Assembly (NCBI GenBank): GCA_001598975.1
Contig: BBXU01001231.1
Coordinates: forward strand, 19,485 to 83,484
Direction: 5' to 3'
DNA: 64,000 nucleotides
Origin: Parachlorella kessleri
Taxonomy: Eukaryota; Chlorophyta; Trebouxiophyceae; Chlorellales; Chlorellaceae
In this document: positions 21,619-33,950 of the stretch, one piece after another
Layout: every line of letters begins with the position of its first letter
How positions within the stretch are numbered: the first letter of the stretch is position 1
Translations under genes and position numbers: made by a program
Notes under the pieces: model-generated
What the model was told of the DNA's origin: nothing
Databases searched by the model: none
The model's input: only the letters and a program-made list of their open reading frames with translations

Positions 21619-23592
21619 TCAGTTGCCGGGGGTGAACTTGGTGGCCACGGCAAAGCCGTTGTTCACGGTGGGGTCAGCCAGGTGGTCTGCACAGCACGCA
21701 GGGGCACCTTCGCTGTCAGCACACCCCCTTGAACCATAGCAGGCAGCCATATGTGGGAGGGGAGCACGGCAGTGATACAACAGCCACAGTGTGTGCACTG
21801 CCAATGAGTGGCTGCAGGTGACCACACTTCTGACCGACAGAGCTTTACGAGACTACTTCCAGCAGGCAAGCCCAACACCACCCAGCACCCACAAAGGTGG
21901 CGGCCAGAACTCACCAGCCAGGTTCTCCAGGGGGCCCTTGCCGGTGAGCAGGCCCTGCACGCCAAAGCCAAGCATGGACACCATGGCCAGGCGGCCGTTC
22001 TTGATCTCCTTGACCTTGAGCTCAGCGAAGCTGTCGGGGTCGTCGGCCAGGCCCAGGGGGTCAAAGGCCTCGCCGGGGTACAGGGCGTCAAGGCCCTCGC
22101 CAGCGGGGCCGCCGTTCACGCGGTAGCCCTCAACCAGGCCCATGAGCACAATCTGCACACACACGCGGGGCGGGGCAGCGCGGCTGTTGATGACATGGCA
22201 TCTCAGCGGTGAGGGTAGCGGCAAACGGAGGGCAGTGCAGACGAAGGGGGTAGCTCAGCCACACTCTACTGGCAATGTGGAACACGAAAGCATGCCTGCT
22301 GCTGGTCTCTCCAGCCATCCAGCACCCCATTCTGCAGCTGCCTTTCATGCTAGCTAGCCATCAACCGCGACCCACCTGGGAGAGCAGCACGGCCACGATG
22401 GACTGTGCGTGGATGAGGGAGGGGTTGCCCAGGTAGTTCAGCCCGTCATCGCCGAAGATGGCGGCACCGGCCTTGAACCACACGGCGTTCTCGCCAAAGT
22501 TGACGGTGCCGTTGCGGTCCAGCAGCTCGGGCACGACGCAGCCAAGGGCGCCAAGCATGGCCCACCGGGCATGGATCACCTGGCCAGGAAAGAGGAATAT
22601 GAGTTAGGCCAGGCTGTGAGTGGCAGCTGAAAGTGCTGCCTGCCCTGTGTGGCACTGCCGACAAGCATCAGGCACCGGAGGAACCCCAGGTCTCAGCAGC
22701 CCACGTACCCAGCCCCTTACAAGCTCCGCCACAACTTCCGGATACCACAAACAAAGAACACAGCCTCTGCCTTGGCTCACCTCAACCTCCCTGTAGCGGG
22801 AGAAGGTCTCGGGATCGGCGGACAGGCCAGAGGTGTCCCAGCCGTAGTCGCCAGCGAACTCACCCTGCACCAGAGAGACAGAACGGGTTGAGGATTTGCA
22901 AGGACAGTACCGTTGCACTGAGATTACATAGCCAAAACAGCCAAGCCAGAGAACGCCACTTGTAATCAGTGCCCTGACCATACGACTAGCGCACACGGTC
23001 GCCCCATAGGCTGAAAGCTGGTGCTGCAGTCCCCTCGAAGGCACTGTGGCAACTCGCCTTCAGGTAGGAAGGGGGGTTGGTGAAGGGGCCCAGGAACTTG
23101 GCGCGGTCTGCAGACACAAGCAATTCCAGGTCAGATTGATCACAGTCGCGGCCGTCAGATATCGTTCTATAGACTGCCAGATATTGTTCTATAGACTGAC
23201 ACGGTGGCTGGTCCCCTAGGGTTGAGGGTCAGGGCGCCCACGGTCCCTGATCATGCACCACACTGGCTCTCCTTGGGAGAGCTCAAGCTGCGACTCACCG
23301 GGGCCGTACCACTCCACGGAGGCGCGGGTCACCTGGCGGGTGCCCTGCAGGAACACCAGGAACGAGCTTCAGGGACAGGCAGCTGAGGTCGGCAGCTGGT
23401 GGATAGCACATCGCCCCCCTTACGGCCTCCCGAAGGCTCCACCCAAGCTTCAGACACCCCCTTTTATATACAAAAAGCCGAAGGCTGAATAGATGCTGTA
23501 TGCCTTGGCCTTTGGACCGTCACCAAGCCCAGGAGCCAACGCACCCGGGAGACAGGGGCGCGGACGCCGAAACGGGCAGAGAGGGTCTGCAT
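21619..23592 (-). CDS. LHCBM: Major light-harvesting chlorophyll a/b protein of PSII (LHCBM), copy 1
   Basis: Seven exons: 23592-23545, 23344-23299, 23107-23058, 22864-22781, 22579-22376, 22152-21915 and 21686-21619; 245 residues. Binds chlorophyll and xanthophyll as the trimeric antenna of photosystem II in thylakoids. Features: transit peptide [16 protein letters not shown]; the trimerisation motif WYGPDR; the first helix signature [14 protein letters not shown]; and the third helix [19 protein letters not shown], whose Glu and Arg pair across the membrane. The C-terminus is ATKFTPGN. From exon 2 to the end the protein is identical to copy 2 at 33951, but the transit peptide differs. Intron 3 has a GC donor (AAG|GCGAGT), shared in position with copy 2. 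A 22-bp tandem duplication sits in intron 2. Confidence 0.97.
23158..23201. repeat. 22-bp tandem duplication in LHCBM copy 1 intron
   Basis: Two adjacent units beginning AGATAT and sharing GTTCTATAGACTG, with two mismatches. Located in intron 2 of LHCBM copy 1; absent from the matching intron of copy 2. Confidence 0.85.
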
Positions 23593-24916
23593 CTTGTGAA
23601 CCTTGGACCTGTTGTCGACGGGGGATTCCACGAGACAACAAGACTGTGGATTGGGGCACTGCCAGACCTTTGATAGGTTCCTGGGATGAGGATAGATTCG
23701 CCTTCCCGCGGGGCCCGCCAGGCTTGATTTCATTGCATGAGTGGTCGTGCACGCCGTCCTTCAATGTTATTTCTGATCAGGCACTCGATCTCAAGCTTTG
23801 CACGATAGGCCTGGGGACTCCGAGTGAAGCTTTGGCCTCGGTGGTAAGGGACTTAGCCAAGCCTCGCACCTGCCTTGCATACAAGTTATGATCGGCAGTA
23901 TTGCTTAGTAAATAAAGTGTCAGTCCGGAGACCGACTTGTGTTAATGCGGGTCCCAGCAGTGCAGGTGGCATCGTGGTACTGGGACAGGGATGTTACTAG
24001 CCCGAGTCTGGGTTTCTTTCGGAAATAGCTAGGAAGTAAAGTGCTGCAAGTGTTGTATGGAGCTGACGGTCCCTGCAAAATGAAACATCAGTATCACAGC
24101 CGCGGGGTTCACCTTGGCTAAAGGCTAGCTTCTAGTAAGAGGCCATCAACCGACCGTGCTGTGCATTTGCCTGGCAAGTCCTGTGAAAGGTGGCCGGCAA
24201 TGCAAACTGAGGAAAGGTTGGGTTGAGCTGGACTGGCGGGCTGGCTGCACTCAATTCCCCCAACCTTAATGGTGGCAGGCCCAAGTGGCAGGTATGCCTT
24301 GGTGGAGGAAAGTGGGCAGCAAGGCAGAGGCCTTCCCAAATCGCATTGTGCCTTAACTCTGCCCACCCTAAACGGGCACCACTGCATTACTTCCCAGCTC
24401 CTCTTGGTTATAAAGGCAAGGCAAGCCCCAGGGCACACCTTGCATCCAGGACTGTGTGACCACAGGGATCTATCGTCTGTTTTGCACTACTGCCCCCCAA
24501 AGCCAAAAGCAATACTATTATCTCTACCCGAGCTCTAGTCCAGTCAGCTCACAACTACCTGCCATTTGTTTGCACTACCTTCCACTGCTAGCAAGGACCT
24601 CTGGCGTTCCTGTTCGTTGCACTGAAGTCCATTGTCAATTTTTGGTTCTCAGCTACCTAACATAGGCACTGCATCTGGCACCCTCTCCAGTCACAGAGGA
24701 TGGTGTCAATGCCGCCAACTAACCTATGCCCATTTGACGCTCCAAGACTGTTGTACAACGCTCGTCCCCCCAGGGCCATCCTTCGGTCGCTCCTGTCAGT
24801 CTACAGCCGTCCATTGTTTGCTAGCCCTAGCTGCCGCCGAAAAGAAAACTTCACACCGCGCACTCAACACACCACAGCCACTGCAACAGTCCAGCCAGGC
24901 ATTGCCAGCCGGCCGG
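23593..24916. promoter_or_regulatory. LHCBM copy 1 upstream region and XPD 3' flank
   Basis: About 1.3 kb between the LHCBM copy 1 start and the XPD stop, both on the minus strand. It should contain the LHCBM promoter near 23600-23900 and the XPD 3' UTR at the other end. I see no convincing TATA box. A weak relative of the dispersed repeat lies at 24189-24262. No coding exon is recognised. Confidence 0.4.
24189..24262 (+). repeat. Degenerate dispersed-repeat copy F
   Basis: Shares GGTGGC-GGCA-TGC-AACTGAG, then GAGCTGGACTGGCGGGCTGG and CTGCA in the same order and spacing as the full copies, with many differences. Same + orientation. Confidence 0.5.
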
Positions 24917-27900
24917 CTACCCCAGTTCCATGGGTGCCGCGGCCCTGTCCATGGCATTGACCTGGGCCTCTGACAGCAGGCTCTTGCCCTGGGCGTTGCG
25001 GTCAAAGGGCTGGGCCATGCTGCGCATGAACTCCCGCGCGATGCACAGCAGCATGTCGGTTGACAGGTTGAGGTGCGAGTCCTTGAAGTGGGTGGTGATC
25101 CAGGCTGGCAGCTTGTCGCGCTTGTCGTGCCGCTGATACCGCTTGTCTGCAGGAGGAGGCGGAGGGGGTGAGGCAGGCGGGCAGGCTGGTCACTACTTCA
25201 AGGTAGTCAGGATCATCAGCCCCAAGCGCTGGACAGCAACGCAAGGGTGGTAGCGATAGCTGGCGGTGCCGGGGCCCTCAGGGTCAAAAACTCAAGAGTA
25301 AACAACTCCCCACTGCGCAAATCACTCCAATGCAAGGGCTGCTAGGGCTGCTTCTGGCGGTGCTCAAACCATGCACAGATTTTGGCACTGGCCACTTCCC
25401 ACCCCTCCTGACAGCGGCGGCAGGAGGTTGCACCAGGGCCACCTCAACATGAACCTGTCATCACGGCTCACCTGCAAATATCATGAGCCCGTAGTCCGCC
25501 TTGGAGCGGATCACACGCCCTACACACTGCGCCGCCTGGCGCACAGCATCAAAGGCCAGGAAGTCGCTCTCCTTGATCTGGAAGGTCTCTCGGAGGTACT
25601 CCAGGCGCGCCCTGCGCAGCGCAGCCGGCCCGGGTCGGTAGTGCGCAGCACCAGCCTTTGTGCACTTGCAAGGCTGGAAGCTGACAGGCTTTGGGCTTGG
25701 GGTAATACGACATGGACTACCACGTAACCATGCCGCCACTGCGAACGACTTGCAGAGGGCGATCATGTTGGCACGCTGTGGCACAGCATGCCAGGCTGCC
25801 ACGCCCAACATCTACAAGCCCAGCAGCACCCCCAAACCCCTTGACTTCCCGAGCACAGCAGTGAGCATGCCGGCTGCACCAGGGTCGCTCCGCCGCCGCA
25901 TACCTTAGGATGCGACTCAGGGTGTACTGGTACGGTACCCCAAACATGACCACGGCGCGGCCATAGTGGCGGTCAAAGTCAATGCCCTCCGCCACCTTGC
26001 CTCGAGCCACACTGCACACATTGCAGTGGGCAAGCAGTGTCGGCTCCTGCACGGTCCCAGCTAATGGGCAGCTGCCAGGGGGCTAGATCCTGCTGAAAGA
26101 CAGCAATGCCACTGCTGCACCCGCACGCACACAAAGGTCTCACTCGACATCAGCCCTGCTGTTGACTTTAGGGGCACCAGCCAACCATAACAGTCCAATC
26201 ATGACACTTGGAAGGTCCAGTTTCAGTGAAAGCAGCGACCCGCCGTCAGGGCACCCCCCTCCCCCCCTTCTCCCCTTGCGTTGGGTCACCTGAAGAAGAT
26301 GGCTCCCCTGCCGCAGTCGCACGCTCGGCGGAAGTTGTCCAGGGCCAGCGTGGTCTCCACCACATCCTGGGTCTCAATGAACACCAGCTTGTGCCGGAGC
26401 AGGTCCTGCGCCCGGGGTCACATCATGCACAGCATGACATATCACATGCATCCTGCAGTGGCCTCCATGCGATGCACTGACCTCTTCTCCAACACGCAGC
26501 CAGGGGTTGCTGGCAAGCTCACTTATCCCACCAAGCCAGCCAGCCCCAGATGCGATGCTAGCCCGGGCCCCCAAACCCCATCTGAAATGCCAAGTTTGGC
26601 TATGGCACCACCTAACTGAGTAACCATTAGAGGACCCTCCACCCCTGCCCCCCGCCTTCATTTGGGCAGCCGGCGGGCCTCACCTCCAGGATGCCCATGT
26701 CGTTCCACTTGGACACGATGAAGTCCATGTAGAGGTAGGACACAAAGAAGCACACGATGCCGTCAGGCACCACGCTGGACAGCTCTACCAGCATCCGACC
26801 TACAACCACAGGCGCACACAGCACGGGCGTCTGGAAGCCAGGCGCGGCCATGCATCATACTCTGCTTAGTCAAGCAGGCCCCTGCAACACACATCCAGCG
26901 TGGCTGCATGGTACTTGGGTGCAGGAGGTCTGGAGCAGCTGCTGTCCTTTCTTGCTTTAGCGCCATGGAGCAAGGTCAGCATCGCACACCAAGCATGTAG
27001 GCACGGCCATGTGATGGTCGTCATGGCGGCAATGTTCAGCGGCATGCCCACCATAGTTGCGGACCACGTTCTCATCACCGCGCATCTCAAACTGCGTGCT
27101 GACCGGCATCTGGTCGCCGCCCCGGGTCAGCACCACAGGGCACAGGCAGTCCCTGCAGGCCATACCCAGCAGCCAGGCACGAGGCTTCTGTCTCACGGCC
27201 TCGCATAACCTCAAGGGCATTGTCACAAGTTAAATCCTGGCCCTGTGCAGCAGCCATCCCTGCATGCTCCTCGGTTGTCGCTGGTCACTCTAGGCTCGGT
27301 CTGAGAAAACAGACAATGGTGTGCGCAATAATGTTTTAGGACAGCACAGGCAGGAGGGGGTTCCTGCAAAGGGTTGGCCAGGCCCCAGCCCTCCCTGACA
27401 CGTTTAAGACGTTTAAGACAACACACCCTACAGTGTGCCTTACCCAGTGATGGCCCACGTGAGCACAGCAGGACCCCGCTTGCCCCACCCGCCTCCCCCC
27501 CTCCGACCGCCCACCCACCTGGTGAGCGTCATGTTGAGGGAGCGTATGCAGACGGGGTTGAAGCTGAGGATGCGCGGGTACAGGTCGATGGGGCTCAGCG
27601 TGCCGCTCGTGATGACCACAGTCTGCAAGCAGCGGCCGGTGCAAGCCCGGAAGCCTGCTGTCGGCAAGTTGCGCCCGGACTGGCTCTCAGGGCTTGTGGA
27701 TCCTAAGACAACCCCCAGGATGGCGTTCCATGCAGCTGGCATGTATGTGTAGCCTGCACATGCAGCTGATCCGTACACTCCACAAGCAGTGCTGCCTAGG
27801 CACGAGCTGGTTCCCACCTGGTACTTGGCAAACACTGGGCGCATGGCCAGGGAGGCGTCCAAGCAGGCCAGCTGCATCACCGGGTCCGGCACCTGCACGC

Positions 27901-30900
27901 AACCCGCAGCGCTTCCAACGCCGTCTGTAATATGGGTGACATCACCAACCCCCTATTGACACCCCTCGGAGGCGAGTGGGGGCGGCTGGCATGCCGCCTG
28001 CATAACACAGCACAGCAGCCGCACGAAGGGCGTGGCGGCAGGTACAGTCCGCCTAGGCCCTGCAACCATCTGTCTCACGACTCACTGCATGCCGAACAGC
28101 CGCATGTCCACAGCAGGTACAGTGCGGCATGCAGCTAAGCACAGAGGCCCGGTGCCCACCCAGGTCAGCAACCACTGACATTCGACCCTGCCTATGACTT
28201 GGCATTCCACACTGCCTCATACTGCCAAACCCAGCACCCACCGAGGGCATGCGCTCGTCATAGGGCTCTGTGATGATGGCAAACCCGCGCGCGTAGGTGC
28301 CCACTAGGGTGGCAAAGTCCGCCACCAGGTGCACGGCCGAGAAGTCGTCTGTCTTGGTGATCTCCAAGGTCTTCATGAGCGACACCAGGCGGTCGTAGCA
28401 GAAGCGCAGCGTCTTACCATCGATGGCCACAGCCTGAGGGGCAGGCGCCAAGTGCAACAGCAGCATTGTTGGAAGCAAGTGGGGGGCATGCGAAGGGGGA
28501 TGTGAGAGGCCAGCTGTGTACAGCTATTGTTGAGCATGGCAGACACACCCAATGAAGGCTTTTAATGGCCCCCTGCATCACGAAGAAACCATTGCCAAAT
28601 ACAGGCAGCACCTGTATGTATCCCACATGGCACGACGCACACATGAGCGACCATGGGCGACGCACAACTGAGCGATGTCCCCGATGCACCCACCGATTGC
28701 AGGTGTGTGAGGAAGGAGGTAGGCGTCTCGGAGACCACATGCTGTACTGCCATGCGCTGCCGCAAGTATTGCAAAAACCGGTGAAGGAAAGCCACAAAGT
28801 GCTCTGCAGGGGAAGATCAAGTGCAGTGGACATCAGTAGCACGCTAGCTGCCGGCCGCACTGCTTGCGTGCTTGCTTGCTGCTGAGGTGCAGCGCCATGG
28901 CAGGCTGCCATGACTGTAACGCAGAGTTGAGGGGGGCCTAAGTCCCCCGATTGCCAACCTGCGGGTATCGACACCTGGCAGCACGCACCGCGCTTGGTGC
29001 CAGCAGCCGCATAGGCTGGCAGCGGTGGGCCAGAAGCACTCCTTCTACGCTTTCCAAGGCATGCTTGTTGTGCTGCTTTCGAAGAGGACATAGCAAGCGA
29101 GCAAGCTGGCTGCCCACCTGCTCTGCGAATGTTGCCTGGCACCGCCTCTCTCAAGATATCGTCAGGCACCACCGGGTTGGCCAGCACCTGCGCCCGCTCC
29201 ATGTCGCGCAGCGCGCCCTGCTGAGCCAGGCCCTGCACAGCAAGCAAAGCAAGCTGCAGCATGGCAGGCTATGCCAGCGTGACACAGCGTGAAGTGACTA
29301 GATGGATGGCCGAGCAGGCTAAGCTAAGGTACCGTCATATTGGGGTGGCACAGTAGTAATGCGACCCCACAAGCTGCCTTCGACAATTGTCCCATCTAAC
29401 TGGCGTTCTGCATTACCAAACCAACGCCTTCTCGACTCAGGGGCAACGGGGAAAGCTATCAGTTACCATCTGGCCTGAGGAGCAGTGTGTGCTGTGCACA
29501 ACCACCTCTTCTTCAGCCCTGCTACACGATTCAACAGGCAGGCAAGTTCTTCCCTCTCTCCCTCCCCCTGGACTTGCCTCTACAAGCCGCTGGTACTCCT
29601 GCCGCAGCCGGTTGGCGTCCGTCTGCTTGACCCGCTCGATCTCACGCCTCAGACTGCCAATGTTGCGGCCAGCAGCATCCAGTGTCTGCTGCCGGATGTT
29701 GACGCTGCAAACAGGTGAATACTGGGTAAATGGAACATCTCCCCTGGCTGTGGCAAGAGGTCCGCCCTTGGGCTGGCTTCCGGGAGCATGAGAAGTAGAC
29801 AGGGCGCCCCGCCTAAACATGGCGGAGAGAGCCGACCCATAATCCTCCATACAACCATGTCAGCGACAGCATGGCTAAATCTGCGGTTAGCCCATTCCGT
29901 GCCTTAGCCTCACTACCAGTTCCCAGCCCAGCCAAGTCAACTCAGAACACTACTCCTCCCAGCCAGCCGACCAGGTAGGCAAGGGTCTGACACATGCCTG
30001 AGCGCCTCAATACACACGTTATCGATGTTGTGGGCCTCGTCAAATACGACCACGCACTCTCGCTCCATCTCCCGTGACACCATCTGGGACACCTGCACCA
30101 CGCACCAGGCGTGTATGCTTGCTTTGCTTTGCACTCCAACAAGACACCTGCCAGCGCTGGCCCTTCAGGCACTTCTGAAGACGGAGTGGAACTCCAATCA
30201 TAACTATTTTTTGCACTTCTCAGCACTTTACAGGACAGCAGGCCAACAGATCCCTGCAGCGTCGTGAGCATGAAGCTGAAAAGGCAGGCCCCCCAACCTG
30301 CTCTCTTCCTCTCGCTGTGTGAGAAGGTACCCAGCAACCTGGACAACAGCCCGATTTGACTGAATATTTGCAGCTGCAGCTAGTCTCCCACCCACCTTGG
30401 GGTCCAGCATGTACTGGTAGTTGTATACCACCACGTTGGCAAAGGCGATCATGTGTCGCGCCAGGAAGTATGGGCACCAGGAGTGCTTGCGTCCCCACAC
30501 ACGCAAGTCATGCATGGTGTACACGCCTGCAGCCGGCCATAACCACGGTCTGAGACACTGCATTGGTTGGCGCCGGCAGCTGCGCGCTGAATGCGCACCG
30601 CATGACATCAAACCCCCGCCACTGCAACCAGCAAGGCTTGTGTGACGACACAGATGACGTGAGGGCAGCTGCACTAAAGCGAGGCATATGCACCTCAGTT
30701 TTACCAAACAGGCCAGGTCGGCACCCAGCTGTTCGAAAACTGCCCGCATACCTGCTTCTAACCGCCCATCTGGTCCCGCAGCATCCAAACCCTCATAGTA
30801 GTCACATAGCTCAATGTCCGGAACTCCATTCTCAGTGCCGTTCTCCCTGCCATGCTGATGCTGCTGCTGCGGCTGCCTGCGCCCCCGCCCGCCCCCCGCC

Positions 30901-32158
30901 CCGGCACGCTCGCGCACCCAGGGAGCTGTGAGCTTCATGCACCCCGCGTCCACGCTCTCCCGGGACCCCTCCTCTGCAGTGGGGGGACATGCCGGGGTAA
31001 CCATAAAGCCTTAAGATATTGGCCAGCGCTTTCAAGCAGCGGGGCAGCATGCAGGTGACAGGTATTGGCCCCATGTACCACACTGAGGTCACTGATCTAA
31101 CAACACCAAACCTATGCAATTCCATGCAGAAGTACGCCGCCCTGCTGACGCTGCTGGACTGGCTTGCCAAACAAACCAAGTAGGTAAGGAAAGACAAACT
31201 GTACCCTGCCATGCATGTCTGGCTCCCAATTCACCGGTCCGCCGCCTCACAGCTCGCACATCCCAGCACATACGTACGCCTCACATACCAGACACACGTG
31301 GGTGTATACACAGGTTCTTGCGGCTGGACAGCCCCAGGGCCAGGATGCGGGGGTCCTCCTCGGGGGCAAAGTACTTGCGGCGGTACTCTAGCAACTCCTT
31401 CAACTCGGCAAGCACCTGCAGCCACCAAGTCGGTGAGCTGTATGTGGTTGGCCCAGGGACGGGATGGCCTAGACCCTGTTCACCTCGGGGCAGGCAGCAA
31501 ACTTGTGGGGCACAAGATTCCACCACGGTCTCAGAATTCCCCTCCGGTTGCACTTCCCAGGGCCATTACGACTCCAGGCAGGGCTCGTATACCAGGGGCT
31601 AGCCCCCAGCCCTGCCTGAACCTGCAGGAGCGAGACTGTGGGGCGGACCACATTGCCCACTCACACGCCCACCTTCTCCATCTCTGGCACCGTGCGGGTG
31701 CAATAGATGAGCTTGCCAACCTCCGGGTGAGCCAGCTGGTAGGACGTGATGAGCGAGAGCAGGGTGATGGTCTTGCCTGTACCGGTAGGCATCTGCGGGC
31801 CCCAGAACAGAACATAGGAGACAACAGATATAATGTACTACACCGTGGGCCAAAGGTGAGCGGGTCGAGTGAGCAGTGAGCGCCAGATGCATCCCAAGGT
31901 CTATCGCTCTATCTCCGAGCTCGCCACTGCACCCAACGTGCGGTGAGTGCGCATCTTAACCCCACCCGCTCTCCACCACGGATTCTCAGCAACTTGTCAC
32001 TGCACTGTCCTGTCACTGCAATCCCACACACACACCTCCAGCAAGCAGTGGCCCTTGGCGTCCAGGGAGTGCTTGAGCTCCAGCATGTACTGATACTGCT
32101 CAGGGTAGATGTACTCATAGGGGAAGTACACCGTCAACCCCTCCAGTTGGAACTTCAT
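24917..32158 (-). CDS. XPD: XPD/ERCC2/RAD3 DNA helicase (TFIIH subunit)
   Basis: 5'-3' Fe-S helicase of TFIIH, acting in nucleotide excision repair and transcription initiation. Spread over 7.2 kb in about 17 exons; the main ones lie near 32158-32036, 31792-31673, 31415-31298, 30974-30752, 30528-30397, 30092-29990, 29706-29580, 29235-29120, 28805-28696, 28434-28245, 27893-27820, 27624-27520, 27157-27056, 26797-26684, 26406-26290, 26011-25907, 25605-25470 and 25147-24917. Start [20 protein letters not shown]. Motif I MPTGTGKT; four Fe-S cysteines in [21 protein letters not shown] and [13 protein letters not shown] box [11 protein letters not shown]; motif III-type [10 protein letters not shown]; motif [12 protein letters not shown]; motif [11 protein letters not shown]-terminus [16 protein letters not shown] Gln/Gly-rich insert between the second and third Fe-S cysteines (around 30860-30920) is unusual. 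All catalytic motifs are intact. Exon edges within the central part are approximate. Confidence 0.96.
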
Positions 32159-33950
32159 CGCACCCTTCTGCTGTACTCAACCACCTAGATGCAAACCACA
32201 GGCCTTGCGAGGGCCTTCAAGCCAGTGCAAAGCGTCAGGACGCAACCAACACATGCAGAGCACCAAAGCCAGGCTTGATCAGTCCCTCACTAGGATGCAC
32301 AACAGCAGCACACTCTTCGCCAAGCATCTTGCGCCACCCGACTTCAGTCGTGTACACAAGCTGAGAACCAGCACTTTGCTGCGTGTGATGTTGCGGAGGC
32401 ATATAGTACTATTTTGTACCGCCGGTGCTTGCGCGTTCTGAGCGGCGCGCAAGAGTCTGCTGACTCGACACCACACCCAATGTGCCCACTCACCCGTCTG
32501 AGAGCGGGATACACGGCAGTGTAGTCCCAGCACAGCTCCCTTTATTTAGAGAGTAGCAGAGTGTACCCCAAGTACCCTGCACTTGGCTCAATAGCCTAGT
32601 GCATCGACCGTGCTCCTGTTTCTAGCATGGGTGGCAGGCAGTGCGAACAGGGAGTAGAAGTGGGCTGGACTGGACGGACAGGGCTGGATGCAGAATGAGC
32701 CTGAGTCTTACCTGAGTTCTGAGCCAGTAAGTCTCTCTAAGTTTCTGTTGGCAGCAAAGCTTTCCAACCAGCATTGACCCCCTCTTCCATCGCCCATGGT
32801 GCTGTCCAGGACATTTCCTGATTATTCCTTTTGCCTCCTTTTCCTCCTGTCCCAGGACGGCTGAATGTCGTATGACAGCCAACCCCGGCTGGGCACAACA
32901 TTGGTCCACCCCGTTTGCAATGCTCCTTTAGAAGCTGTCAGAGCCTGACATGCGGCATATACGGGGTGACAATTTGCTGAACCCTTAGAGTTGCGCTGTC
33001 TCTGCAAGATGTTTAATGCTGTAGGTGCATGCGCCGGCCCGTGTGTGGTGGTGGTGTGTGGGCGGGCGGGTGGGCGTGTAGAAGGAAGGGGGGGGGGGAA
33101 GAAGGAGGGAGGGGCTGGGTTTGAGATGAGGCGGCGTGGCATCATATCTGCTAAACGCCAAAGCACTGCCTATACTATAGTATCCAGAAACCTGCCTAGC
33201 ACAGTCTGCCAAAGGACAGTTTACACGATTGTTGACGACCTCTGTGATTGCAGCTTTGTTCCCCTCTTTCCAAATCTGCCTGCTTATTGACCCAGCTGGC
33301 ACCCACCACACCGCTGTCTGACCCCTTACTGTCACGTGCATTTCCATCTTAAAGCTCCTTATGTACCTTCTGTTCCATATTGTTGATTCCATGCCCAGCA
33401 CATGCAGTCCCCAAGTCACTGGCAACGGTGTTGAGGCATACGATCTACGTGACCTGTGCCAAGCAGAGGTCACCATTAAGTATGCCTATATACCTATATA
33501 GTGGCTGTGACAACCCACTTCATCACCTGGGCTCTGTAGCTGTGCGAAAATGCAATAGCGTCGGATGCTAGCAAGACGGCACACCTGTCAAGTATGCGCG
33601 TCACCCTTAGCAAAGGCAGCGAGACATGAGCCATGCAAGCTCCACAACCGGTGCCGCCGCCACCTAGCCCTCGTCGGTCGGTGCGGGAGCGGCCTGAGTG
33701 GGCTTACACGACCAAAATTGAAGTACCATGCGCCCAGCGAATAATCACGGTGCCATCTTATGTGAGACATGTGCGGAGTGTGCCGGTCGCGGGCTGGTTT
33801 CAGTTTCACACCGCGCGCCAGCATCAACAAGATAGGATAGAGTCAGGATCCCTTCCCGCCCGTGCCTAAGAGGAGAGTATTTACTGGGTTTCTTCACCCT
33901 GCCCCCTTATCTCTTGTTGGAGTCCAAGCCCCTTCAGCAAAAGATCCACG
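32159..33950. promoter_or_regulatory. Shared upstream region of XPD (-) and LHCBM copy 2 (+)
   Basis: 1.8 kb between divergent starts. It holds dispersed-repeat copy D (32622-32730) and an 11-12 base poly-G run near 33090. An open stretch at 33633-33869 has no supporting homology. The proximal LHCBM promoter should lie just before 33951; an AT-rich GTATTTACTGG sits near 33877. Confidence 0.4.
32622..32730 (+). repeat. Dispersed ~105-bp repeat, copy D
   Basis: Well preserved: TAGCATGGGTGGCAGGCAGT, GCGAACAGGGAGTAG, then GGGCTGGATGCAGAATG and GAGTCTTACCTGAGTTCTGA, ending GCCAGTAAG. It is upstream of both XPD and LHCBM copy 2. Confidence 0.88.

Noticed and set aside
24540..24640. Possible minus-strand copy of the dispersed repeat (ACTACCTGCCA)
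   Set aside because: Only short fragments match and the second core is absent; not enough to count as an inverted copy.
33633..33869. Plus-strand frame with RRSVRERPEW, faintly like a copia polyprotein linker
   Set aside because: Too short, and no integrase or reverse transcriptase motif nearby.
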